Shown here one piece after another: positions 32,879-40,483 of a stretch of 64,000 nt of DNA. The first letter of the stretch is position 1, and each line of letters starts with the position of its first letter. The notes under the pieces were generated by a model. It was not told where the DNA came from. It ran no database searches and saw only the letters and a program-made list of their open reading frames with translations. Source of the stretch: CAXXOK01 sp963675365 (GTDB lineage: Bacteria; Bacillota; Clostridia; Christensenellales; Aristaeellaceae); assembly GCA_963675365.2 (NCBI GenBank), contig CAXXVA010000002.1, positions 124,001 through 188,000 of the forward strand, given 5' to 3'. The position numbers were made by a program, and so were the translations under genes.

Positions 32879-33949
32879 CTAGTAGATCTGTTTGGGCTTC
32901 TCATGCCCGCATTTTTTCAGTTCGTGGAGTATTTTAAACGTCACGGCGTCGTCGAATTTGCGCAGGTCAAGCCCGGTCTGCCGCTGGACCTTGTCCAGCC
33001 TGTACACCAGGGTGTTGCGGTGAATGTAAAGCTGCCGCGCGGTATCGGAGAGGTTGAGGTCCTTGCGGAAAAACATCTCGATGGTCTGCAGCATCTCGTC
33101 GTTGAACAGCTTGGCCGTTTTGCGGTTAAATAAAAGCTGGTGGTAGTGCATGCCCTCCTCGCGGGGGATGTCCATCAAAAAGCGCTCCAGCAGCAGGAAG
33201 CGGAACACGTGGATGGAGCCGCTCTTTTGGAAGATATGGCCGACCTCCATGGCGCGCTTGGCCTCCAGGTAGCTTTCGGCAAGCGTGGCGAGCGTCGCCT
33301 TGGGCTCGCCGATGCCGATGGTCACCTGGCGGATGCCTTCCTGCGTCAGGGTTTCTTCCACGGCCATGGCGAACTGGTACAGATCGTCCACCCCGTCGAT
33401 GCCGTTCATATCCTTGATCAGCACCGTGTTATGGCGGTTCATTTCCACCAGGGTGTCGGTTTCCGTCAGCGGGATCAGCTCTCCCAGCGTCGCGTATGAG
33501 CTCATCTTTTCGGTGTTTTCCAGCTGGAACAGCATCACGCAGCGGTCCATATCCATGGGGATCTGGTGCTCGGCCGCCCGCGCCGCAAGCGCCGTGCCGA
33601 TCTCATCCTGCCTAAGCACCCGGCGGAGGACGTCGGACTGGCTGGCGATGGAAAAGCTTGACTTGAGCATGCTCATCAGCATGGCGTCGGCAAGCTTTAG
33701 CAGATCCTCCGCGCCCGCCGCGCCCGAATCGCAGATCAGGAACAGCTGCGGGTTCAGGTCCAGCGCGCGGAAGTATTCCCTGCCGATCATGTGGGTGATT
33801 CCGGGCGTCATCACCATGGCGGGCAGAATTTTGCGCTCGCCTTCCTCGGGTACCACCGGGAAGCCCTGCGCGTCCAAAAGCCGCACCGGCACGCTGAGCC
33901 CCGCAAAGATCGCCTCGATCCGTTTGATGTAGCGTTTTTCAATAAACAC
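32879..33949 (-). CDS. PucR/CdaR-family transcriptional regulator
   Basis: 356 residues with a GTG start (minus-strand GTG at 33947-33949). The C-terminal helix-turn-helix (about 305-345) reads ARQLYIHRNTLVYRLDKVQ, the PucR HTH_30 pattern. The middle has a GGDEF-like fold (TVLIKDMNG) seen in CdaR, and the N-terminal part is a ligand domain. Such regulators respond to sugar acids or purines; the ligand here is unknown. It sits between a sugar-phosphate isomerase-like gene and the protease pair. Confidence 0.82.
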   Translation of the reverse strand: MFIEKRYIKRIEAIFAGLSVPVRLLDAQGFPVVPEEGERKILPAMVMTPGITHMIGREYFRALDLNPQLFLICDSGAAGAEDLLKLADAMLMSMLKSSFSIASQSDVLRRVLRQDEIGTALAARAAEHQIPMDMDRCVMLFQLENTEKMSSYATLGELIPLTETDTLVEMNRHNTVLIKDMNGIDGVDDLYQFAMAVEETLTQEGIRQVTIGIGEPKATLATLAESYLEAKRAMEVGHIFQKSGSIHVFRFLLLERFLMDIPREEGMHYHQLLFNRKTAKLFNDEMLQTIEMFFRKDLNLSDTARQLYIHRNTLVYRLDKVQRQTGLDLRKFDDAVTFKILHELKKCGHEKPKQIY

Positions 33950-33984
33950 GGGCTGTCGCCTCTTCCTTTATAGCGTCTGCGGAA

Positions 33985-34791
33985 CTACGCGAGCGTCCGC
34001 ATGTAGTTGGCGTAGTGTGCGAATACGATGCCGGGCTCTTCCAGCGTCGTATCCCAGCGTTTGACCCATTCCAGGGAGTAGAAGCCTTCGTAGCCGACGG
34101 CCTTGAGCGCCGTCACTACGCCTTCCAGCGGTACGTCGCCAAAGCCCGGCAGGGCGTAGCGGTAACCGTCGGCGGTCTTCTGGCTGTCCTTTAAGTGGGT
34201 GTGGCATATCCAGGGGTTAAGGTTTGCGACCGTCGCCTGCGGGCTTTCGCCCCGGAAGCGGTAGGGATGATGCACGTCCCACAGCGCGCCCATGAACTTG
34301 GAGTTGACGGCCTCCAAAAGCTTTGCGAGCTTTTCGGAGTCGCACCAAACGCCGTTGGTTTCAATCAGCAGCGTGACGCCGTAATCTTCGGCGAGCTTGG
34401 CAAGCTTCATCGCGTGCTCTTTGACGTAGCCCTCGTCCACCGTGCCGATGGGCTTGGGCACGGGCGCGGCGGCCATGATGCGCACATAGGGCGTATTCAG
34501 CCGCTTTGCCAGTTTCAGGTATGCTTCCACCTCGACGTCCACAGGCGCTTCGGAGTCGCGCAGGTGAATGCAGCAATCGCTGTCCAGGCAGGGGATCGCA
34601 AGATTCATGCGTTTAAGCTCGTCCATGGTGTGCTGGATGTTTTTCTCGGAGAAAATCGGGATCACGGGTACGGAGATGTCCGTGCCGATTCCGCGCATTT
34701 CGACGCCCTGATAGTTCAGGTCTACCGCCGCGGACGTGATCTCGCGCCAGCTCCAATGCGGGCAGCCCAGCGTAGAAAAGCTGATCTTCAT
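33985..34791 (-). CDS. sugar phosphate isomerase/epimerase-like TIM barrel
   Basis: 268 residues of the AP-endonuclease 2 fold. Metal ligands appear in the usual order: Glu in LLIETNG, Asp and His in LWDVHHPYR, His in CHTHLKDS and Glu in SLEWVKRW. The family isomerises or epimerises sugars such as inosose or hydroxypyruvate derivatives. The exact substrate is unknown. RBS CGGAGG precedes the ATG and a palindrome ATGATATCAT lies near 34833. Probably first gene of the operon that continues through the PucR/CdaR regulator. Confidence 0.85.
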   Translation of the reverse strand: MKISFSTLGCPHWSWREITSAAVDLNYQGVEMRGIGTDISVPVIPIFSEKNIQHTMDELKRMNLAIPCLDSDCCIHLRDSEAPVDVEVEAYLKLAKRLNTPYVRIMAAAPVPKPIGTVDEGYVKEHAMKLAKLAEDYGVTLLIETNGVWCDSEKLAKLLEAVNSKFMGALWDVHHPYRFRGESPQATVANLNPWICHTHLKDSQKTADGYRYALPGFGDVPLEGVVTALKAVGYEGFYSLEWVKRWDTTLEEPGIVFAHYANYMRTLA

Positions 34792-34900
34792 CTCAGTCGC
34801 CTCCGTATTGCATATCCGGTATCATTATGATATCATTGCGGCGAATGAAAGGCAAGTCCCGCATTGCTTCGGCGGCCCTGAAAGCCGCCCGCGCGGAGCC

Positions 34901-34928
34901 TTGACTTGTAACAGAAAACCGATAATAT
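34901..34928 (+). promoter_or_regulatory. promoter of the CapA-like gene
   Basis: TTGACT (34901-34906) and TAATAT (34923-34928), spacer 16 bases, 25 bases before the start codon. Confidence 0.55.
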
Positions 34929-34952
34929 GTAAATCTTGGGCGGAGGCATGCC

Positions 34953-36260
34953 ATGCGGAACAGGCGCAGACGATCCGGCGTTTCCACGGGCACGGTGGCG
35001 ACGCTCGTTCTGTTTGTCTTGGTCGCCGGGGGCAGCGCGCTGCTGTTTCCAAAGCTTCTGGGGCGCGTGGACCAGCGCGTGAGCCCGCAGCAGGTGGGCG
35101 TGGCGCTGGAAAATTCGTTTGCCGCGTTTTCGGACAGCGTTCTCGGGCAGCCGACGAGCACGCCGGACCCCGCTGCCACCGCGCCGCCGACCGTAACCCC
35201 GCAGCCGCAGCAAACGGTTACGCCCGGCCAGACCTTCAAGCTAAGCATCACGGCGGCGGGGGAGCTGTCGTTCGATCTGGGGATACAATCCGCTTGCCAG
35301 TCCGGCGACGGCTACGATTTTGATTTCTGCTTTGAACAGATCAAAGGCTACCTGACCGGCGATATCAAGCTGGCGACGCTTTATAACATCGTGCTCCCCG
35401 GCGAACCCCTGTCCGACGTCAATATGCCCGCCGCGGCGGTAACGGCCGTTAAGAACGCGGGCTTCAACGTATTGTCCACGGGCTTTTACGGCGCGCTGGA
35501 CGGCGGCGTGGACGGCCTTGCGGCGACGCTTGCGCTGATCCGGCAAAACGGGATGCTGCCCTACGGCACCTACACCACGGCCGGCGAACGCGGCCAGGTG
35601 GTTACCCAAGAGGTAAACGGCGTGAAAGTTGCGTTTTTAAGCTTTCAGGCGGAGCTGAGCACCCAGGGTAAGCGCGTGACCACCAAGGAGGCGCAGGGCT
35701 ACGTGTTCGCGCAGATGACCCTGCCGGTGATGACCGCCGATATCGCCGCCGCGCGCGAGGCCGGGGCGGGCGTAGTGGTCGTATCGCTTTGCTGGGGGCT
35801 TGAGGACGCCGACGCGCCCACCAAGCTGCAGCGCGAGATGGCCCAGGGCATCGCCGACGCCGGGGCGGATATCATTCTGGGCACCAATCCGGGCGTACTG
35901 CAGCCCGTAGTGATTCTATCATCCACGAAAGCCGACGGTACGCAGCGGCAAACGCTGTGCGCCTATTCCCTTGGCAGTATCCTCAATTCCGACCGCCGCA
36001 ACCGCGCGGTGATCACCAGCGTTCTTTTGCACATCAACCTCCGCTACACCCCGCAAAACGACGCCCTGAGCTTTGAGACCATCACCTACACGCCGGTGTA
36101 CATCTGGCGCGGCTCAAGCGGGAAGAAAACCACGCTGCAGCCCGTGATCGCCAACGCCGAGCCGCCCGCCGAAATGAACGACGACCAGCAGGCCATCATG
36201 GGCCGCGCGCTGGCGGACGTCAGGGCTATCTTTGAAAATTCGCTGATCGAGGAACGGTGA
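34953..36260 (+). CDS. CapA-family (PGA_cap) exported protein
   Basis: 435 residues. Basic N-terminus and one helix at about 14-34, then a Thr/Pro linker (about 64-90) and the CapA metallophosphatase-like domain from about 92. ITAAGELSFD corresponds to the opening block, NVLSTGFYGALDGG and VSLCWGLEDADAPT follow, and GADIILGTNPGVLQPV is the later block. Some canonical metal-ligand histidines are replaced (for example NPGVLQP instead of a HPHVLQ form), so activity may be lost or altered. CapA is linked to poly-gamma-glutamate capsule; a role here is unclear. Confidence 0.78.
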   Translation: MRNRRRRSGVSTGTVATLVLFVLVAGGSALLFPKLLGRVDQRVSPQQVGVALENSFAAFSDSVLGQPTSTPDPAATAPPTVTPQPQQTVTPGQTFKLSITAAGELSFDLGIQSACQSGDGYDFDFCFEQIKGYLTGDIKLATLYNIVLPGEPLSDVNMPAAAVTAVKNAGFNVLSTGFYGALDGGVDGLAATLALIRQNGMLPYGTYTTAGERGQVVTQEVNGVKVAFLSFQAELSTQGKRVTTKEAQGYVFAQMTLPVMTADIAAAREAGAGVVVVSLCWGLEDADAPTKLQREMAQGIADAGADIILGTNPGVLQPVVILSSTKADGTQRQTLCAYSLGSILNSDRRNRAVITSVLLHINLRYTPQNDALSFETITYTPVYIWRGSSGKKTTLQPVIANAEPPAEMNDDQQAIMGRALADVRAIFENSLIEER

Positions 36261-36266
36261 CAAATT

Positions 36267-36641
36267 ATGAGCGCAAAAAACAGGTCCTTTATCTCCGGGT
36301 TTTTCCACGCGGTGGACGGCGTAAAAGAAGCGCTGAAAACCGAGCGCAGCATGCGCATCCACGCCGTTACGGCCGTACTGGTGGTCGTTTTCGGGTTTCT
36401 GCTCCATATCAGCCTTTGGGAGTGGATCGTCTGCGTGACGCTGTTCGGGCTGGTGATGGGAGCGGAGCTCCTGAATACCGCCCTTGAACACACCGTGGAT
36501 ATCTGCTGCCCAAACCTGGACCCCCGCGCCAAGCGCGTCAAAGACGTCGCCGCCGCCGCGGTGCTTACGGTGTCGCTCGCGGCAGGGATCGTGGGATTAT
36601 TGATTTTCGTGCCTAAAGTATGGCATGCAGTGTTTGGGTAA
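36267..36641 (+). CDS. dgkA: diacylglycerol/undecaprenol kinase
   Basis: 124 residues with three membrane helices. Family motifs GFFHAVDGVKEALKTERSMRIH (the conserved region around Arg-x-x-x-x-His, split here) and GAELLNTALEHTVD with the catalytic Glu and the AKRVKDVAAAAV stretch are present. In Gram-positives this enzyme phosphorylates undecaprenol or diacylglycerol at the inner leaflet. It starts six bases after the CapA-like gene. Its stop codon TAA lies inside the left arm of a perfect 16-bp inverted repeat. Confidence 0.93.
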   Translation: MSAKNRSFISGFFHAVDGVKEALKTERSMRIHAVTAVLVVVFGFLLHISLWEWIVCVTLFGLVMGAELLNTALEHTVDICCPNLDPRAKRVKDVAAAAVLTVSLAAGIVGLLIFVPKVWHAVFG

Positions 36642-36800
36642 ATAATGCCAAAACCCCCGATACGCTGCCGGGTTGATTTTCCTCATCTTGCGCCCGCGGG
36701 GGTTTCGACGTAGCGCTGCTACGACTTCAACCCCCGCAAACGCAACCTGTGAAAAATCCACCTCGGCATCGCACAGGTTCTTCCGGCATTATTTACCCAA
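36634..36800. repeat. palindromic repeat family B, copy 3
   Basis: 167 bp bounded by perfect 16-bp inverted arms TTGGGTAAATAATGCC (36634-36649) and GGCATTATTTACCCAA (36785-36800). The centre CGTAGCGCTGCTACG (36709-36723) is a palindrome with one central base; CCCCC/GGGGG and GCGCCCGC-type inner arms add pairing. The dgkA stop codon (36639-36641) is inside the left arm. Confidence 0.85.
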
Positions 36801-36818
36801 GTGGAATACCGTTATTGG

Positions 36819-36836
36819 TTTATCATATTTGATAAA
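36819..36836 (+). promoter_or_regulatory. operator-like inverted repeat before the DUF5677-like gene
   Basis: TTTATCA (36819-36825) and TGATAAA (36830-36836) are a perfect inverted repeat in the AT-rich leader of the following gene. It could be an operator or a small hairpin. Confidence 0.35.
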
Positions 36837-36919
36837 TGTGGAGAATTTGATGAGCTTCAAATCATAGCCAATTTTCTGTAATGTTGTATGTTTATATAGT
36901 AATGCAGAAGGAGCATATT

Positions 36920-37978
36920 ATGTCAGATACATTAATAGATATTTTGAATAAAGCATTTGAGGAACATATTAATAAACTTAAAAAGCAAGGTGTTTCCGAT
37001 GAGGAAGTTTTAGTAAGAGAACGAGAATTTGACTTTACAGAAGTGCTAGAGACAATGATACAAACTGCTACAGATAATACGGTTCAATTCTTTCAGAGCA
37101 CTATGTATGAACGTGTGATGGAGGAACGAGCTACTATAGATGAGTTTATTGCACATCAGGATCAAATATGGGGTAAAGGTTTTGTAGCATCAGAAGCAAT
37201 GTATATTATTGCTGTCGAATCTGCAGAGGCATATGGAGAGTATTTGGCAGATTTACCGAATAACCAAAAAGATGATAAAAAATATCGATACCTTGCATTA
37301 CGAGAACTTCATGGACGTTCTTGTCAAGTGTTTCTTGAGATACTTTGCCTTATGAAATCAGGATTTGCTGATGGTGCATATGCACGATGGCGTACTATGT
37401 ATGAGCTGAGCATTGTAGCGGAGTTTATTTGGAACAATGAAGAATACGTTGCTCAAGCATTCATTCAAGCATCTGAAGGCAATGACAACTGGTACAACTG
37501 GGCAAAAGAAGCACCATGCTTCAAATCACAAAAAAAGAATATAACTTTTTCTGCTATTGAATCTAAGTGTAATCTATTAACTGATGATTGGAAAAAACAA
37601 CACGAATTGGCACATAAAATTGTTCACGCATCGCCACAAGCCACATTTAAGCGTTTAGGTATTTTCAAACCAAATGGCAATATAATAGCAGGTCATACTG
37701 ACTATGGTATAGTTAGTGCAGCCGAGAATTCTGCGATTTCGCTTTCAAAAATCACAACATTATTCCTTACTCTAATACCATATGGGGACGGTTTAGTGCA
37801 CTCACGATGTTTGAGTAAATGGGTAAAAGAAATAAAAAAACATTATTATAATGCTGAAGATAATAGTTTTACAAATGCTGAACCGAAAAATCCACAATTG
37901 ATGGGAATCAAACTAAATAGTACCGGAGAAAACACGCATGCCAATTCCACGGGTTCGCACCGAGTAGATTGCGATTGA
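36920..37978 (+). CDS. DUF5677-like protein in an AT-rich island
   Basis: 352 residues from the ATG at 36920 behind AAGGAG; a start 39 bases upstream lacks a ribosome site. The central part (about 125-175) has the DUF5677-like pattern of helices RYLALRELHGRSCQVFLEI and DGAYARWRTMYELS, in which an R-x-x-x-E stands out. It is probably all helical and cytosolic. Function is unknown; DUF5677 genes often occur among accessory genes. Codon use is AT-rich (17 G/C in the 60 bases from 37561), unlike both neighbours. About the last 13 residues are encoded by the arm of a palindromic repeat, so the C-terminus seems altered by it. Confidence 0.65.
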   Translation: MSDTLIDILNKAFEEHINKLKKQGVSDEEVLVREREFDFTEVLETMIQTATDNTVQFFQSTMYERVMEERATIDEFIAHQDQIWGKGFVASEAMYIIAVESAEAYGEYLADLPNNQKDDKKYRYLALRELHGRSCQVFLEILCLMKSGFADGAYARWRTMYELSIVAEFIWNNEEYVAQAFIQASEGNDNWYNWAKEAPCFKSQKKNITFSAIESKCNLLTDDWKKQHELAHKIVHASPQATFKRLGIFKPNGNIIAGHTDYGIVSAAENSAISLSKITTLFLTLIPYGDGLVHSRCLSKWVKEIKKHYYNAEDNSFTNAEPKNPQLMGIKLNSTGENTHANSTGSHRVDCD

Positions 37979-38097
37979 TTTTGGTTTCTGACGAAGAACG
38001 AGGCCGCAGTAGTAGCAGAGCTACGTCAAGGCCGAAGTGATGAAGTAAGGAGCCAAAAGCGGCGCAAGATACCGGTGCGAAACCGTGGAATTGGTAT
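37938..38097. repeat. palindromic repeat family B, copy 4
   Basis: 160 bp with outer arms of 28-29 bases, nearly identical after inversion: CCAATTCCACGG and TTCGCACCG (37941-37962) against CGGTGCGAA and CCGTGGAATTGG (38072-38094). The central palindrome is GTAGCAGAGCTAC (38012-38024), with one mismatch against copies 2 and 5. It covers the 3' end of the DUF5677-like gene and abuts the stop of the convergent ATP-grasp gene at 38098. Confidence 0.85.
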
Positions 38098-39108
38098 TTA
38101 AATAGTCATGAATTCCCTGAACTCCCGCATAATCCCCATCCCGTCCGGGTAGTGCGCCGCGAACTGTGGTACTGCGTGGCTGGGGAAGGAGTTGCCCTCA
38201 ATGAAGCAGGGGCCTTGGTTGGTCACGGCCACGTCCCAGGCGATGTAGCGCATCTGGGGTACCCTTTGGGCGGCGCGAAGGCACATGTCCATCGCTTCCT
38301 TGAAGTAGGGGACGGTAAAGCCGATGATCTTAGTGCCGGTCATCGGGTGGGTTTCGTAGGTATCGCCGGCCTTGTCCGCGCCGACGGTCAGGAGCGTTCC
38401 GGTCAAAAGGTCCACGCGGGCGGCCATGCCTCCGCAGTCCACGTTATCCATCACCTTGCCGTTGCCGATGCGCAGGAACGCGTACACCACGCCCTGCTTT
38501 TTGTCGCCCAGCAGGGTGGCGATGCGGATGGTGTTCACCGAGCTCGGGCAGAGCTCCATCATTTTGTTGTGCTGGATCAGGCGTTCTTCCAGAATGCCGA
38601 TTTGCCCTTTGAGCAGTTCCTTGCGGAAATCCTCCTCGCGGCTTTCAAAATCGGCCTTCGTGTAGTGTTGAATGCCCACGCCGGAGGATCCCTCCAGGGG
38701 CTTTGCGATGATATCGGGATTCTCGCTTAAGAACGCTTTCAGCTCGTTCAGCGTGGTAGCTTCGGAAAACTTCATCCAGTTGCGCTTGATATCATCCTTG
38801 AACAGGGTGTTGAACTCTGTTTTGTCGTCAAAAAAGTGCCAATAGGCTTTGTCGTTCATTTCGCGCACGATGGTATTGCTCAAGCCCCGCGTGATCACGG
38901 TCTTTTTCTGCGCGGCGTTCAGGCGGTACATCTCGGCGATCTTGTAGTCCATGTAGCCCGCGTTATAAATCAGGGCGCATTTGAGCAGATCGAAATACAG
39001 CCACAGGCGGGGTTTGCCGCTGCGCTCCACGAGAAAATCCATGGTTTTTCCGAAGCGCTTGAAATCCATGCGGAAAACGCGCTTGAAGAAGAATACTAAC
39101 CTACTCAT
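38098..39108 (-). CDS. ATP-grasp protein, sugar-transfer associated type
   Basis: 336 residues from the ATG at 39106-39108 behind AGGAGG. An N-terminal basic helix (MSRLVFFFKRVFRMDF) precedes an ATP-grasp fold. PDIIAKPLEGSSGVGI is the nucleotide lysine and glycine loop, SSVNTIRIATLL the next strand, and WDVAVTNQGPCFIEGNSFP the metal-binding block (D and E-x-N). The group is common near capsule and teichoic acid genes, linking amino acids or similar to glycans. Its partners are not in the window. Confidence 0.8.
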   Translation of the reverse strand: MSRLVFFFKRVFRMDFKRFGKTMDFLVERSGKPRLWLYFDLLKCALIYNAGYMDYKIAEMYRLNAAQKKTVITRGLSNTIVREMNDKAYWHFFDDKTEFNTLFKDDIKRNWMKFSEATTLNELKAFLSENPDIIAKPLEGSSGVGIQHYTKADFESREEDFRKELLKGQIGILEERLIQHNKMMELCPSSVNTIRIATLLGDKKQGVVYAFLRIGNGKVMDNVDCGGMAARVDLLTGTLLTVGADKAGDTYETHPMTGTKIIGFTVPYFKEAMDMCLRAAQRVPQMRYIAWDVAVTNQGPCFIEGNSFPSHAVPQFAAHYPDGMGIMREFREFMTI

Positions 39109-39142
39109 GAAGTCCTCCTGAACGAACGAATATAGAAACACA

Positions 39143-39309
39143 ATAGGCAAATGATGAGGAAAGCACTTGTGCGATGGCGAACCGGATTTTTGTCAGGTTG
39201 GGTTTGCGTGGGCCGCAGTAGTAGCAGCGCTACGTCAAGGCTCCCGCAAGCGCAAACTGGCGGAAATACGGTCGATAGCGCGCAGGGGATTGCGTCAGCG
39301 TTTGCCTAT
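39143..39309. repeat. palindromic repeat family B, copy 5
   Basis: 167 bp with arms ATAGGCAAATGATGA (39143-39157) and TCAGCGTTTGCCTAT (39295-39309) and centre GTAGCAGCGCTAC (39222-39234). Inner GGGTTTGCG pairs with CGCAAAC. The ychF stop codon (39306-39308) is within its right arm. Interior is close to copy 2. Confidence 0.8.
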
Positions 39310-40403
39310 ACGTTAAAGCGAATGAGAGTGACGTCGCCGTCCTTCATGATATAGTCCTTGCCCTCGCTGCGCACCAGGCCCTTTTCCTTGCAGGCGGCCA
39401 TGCTGCCCTGCTCGATCAGCTGCTCGTAGGGCACGACCTCCGCGCGGATGAACCCGCGTTCGAGGTCGGTATGGATTTTGCCCGCGGCCTGCGGAGCCTT
39501 GGTGCCGTTTTCGATCGTCCAGGCGCGGCACTCGTCCTCGCCGACGGTGAAAAACGAAATCAGACCTAAAAGCCGGTAGCTCGCGCGGATCAGCCGGTCC
39601 AGCCCGCTCTGGCCGATGCCCAGGTCGTCCAGGAACATCTGTTTTTCTTCGGCGTCCATCTGGCCGATCTCTTCCTCAATGCGCGCGGAAATGGTGAACA
39701 CCTCCGCGCCTTCTCTGACGGCGATTTCCTGCACGCGCCTGACCAGCGGCAGCTCGGCGATCTCCTTGCCGATATCGTCTTCGGATATGTTGGCGGCGTA
39801 GATCACGGGCTTGTCGGTGAGCAGAAACCAGCCGCGCAGGACCTCTTTTTCGTCGTCGCTGACCTGAAAGGTGCGCGCGGGCTTGTCGCTTTCCAGATGG
39901 GCAAGCAGACGCCTGCCCAGATCGGCTTCGGCGGCGTATTTCTTTTCCCCGGTCCTCACCAGTTTTTCGGCTTTTTCGGTGCGTTTTTGCACGGTTTCCA
40001 GATCGGCAAAGATCAGCTCCAGATTGATTTCTTCAATATCGCGGGCGGAATCCACCGAGCCGTCGACGTGGATGACGTTCTCGTCTGCAAAGCAGCGCAC
40101 CACGTGCACGATGGCGTCCACCTCGCGGATGTGGGACAAAAACTTGTTGCCCAGCCCCTCGCCCTTGCTCGCGCCCTTCACCAGTCCGGCGATATCCACG
40201 AAGGTCACCGAGGCGTACACCCGGCTTTTGGGGTTGTACATTTGGATCAGCTTGTCAAGCCGCTTGTCCGGCACGGGCACGATGCCCGTATTGGGCTCGA
40301 TGGTGCAAAACGGGTAGTTGGCCGCCTGCGCTCCCGCCTTGGTGATGGCGTTGAACAGCGTCGATTTTCCCACGTTCGGCAGCCCTACGATTCCCAGTTT
40401 CAT
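39306..40403 (-). CDS. ychF: YchF/OLA1-type GTP/ATP-binding protein
   Basis: 365 residues, full length. P-loop GLPNVGKST (7-15), then PFCTIEPNTG, DIAGLVKGASKGEGLGN and a C-terminal TGS domain with WTIENGTKAPQAAGKIHTD and EGKDYIMKDGDV. YchF is a conserved ATPase linked to ribosomes and stress response. It has its own promoter upstream and the stop codon is in a family B repeat arm. Confidence 0.97.
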   Translation of the reverse strand: MKLGIVGLPNVGKSTLFNAITKAGAQAANYPFCTIEPNTGIVPVPDKRLDKLIQMYNPKSRVYASVTFVDIAGLVKGASKGEGLGNKFLSHIREVDAIVHVVRCFADENVIHVDGSVDSARDIEEINLELIFADLETVQKRTEKAEKLVRTGEKKYAAEADLGRRLLAHLESDKPARTFQVSDDEKEVLRGWFLLTDKPVIYAANISEDDIGKEIAELPLVRRVQEIAVREGAEVFTISARIEEEIGQMDAEEKQMFLDDLGIGQSGLDRLIRASYRLLGLISFFTVGEDECRAWTIENGTKAPQAAGKIHTDLERGFIRAEVVPYEQLIEQGSMAACKEKGLVRSEGKDYIMKDGDVTLIRFNV

Positions 40404-40444
40404 GATTGCTATACCTCAACTATTCAGCAGTCTTTCGACCACCA

Positions 40445-40473
40445 ATTATACGGGATTATAAGGGCTTTTGCAA
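40445..40473 (-). promoter_or_regulatory. promoter of ychF
   Basis: Minus strand TTGCAA (40468-40473) and TATAAT (40445-40450), spacer 17 bases, about 42 bases before the start. Confidence 0.6.
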
Positions 40474-40483
40474 TTCGGACCGG

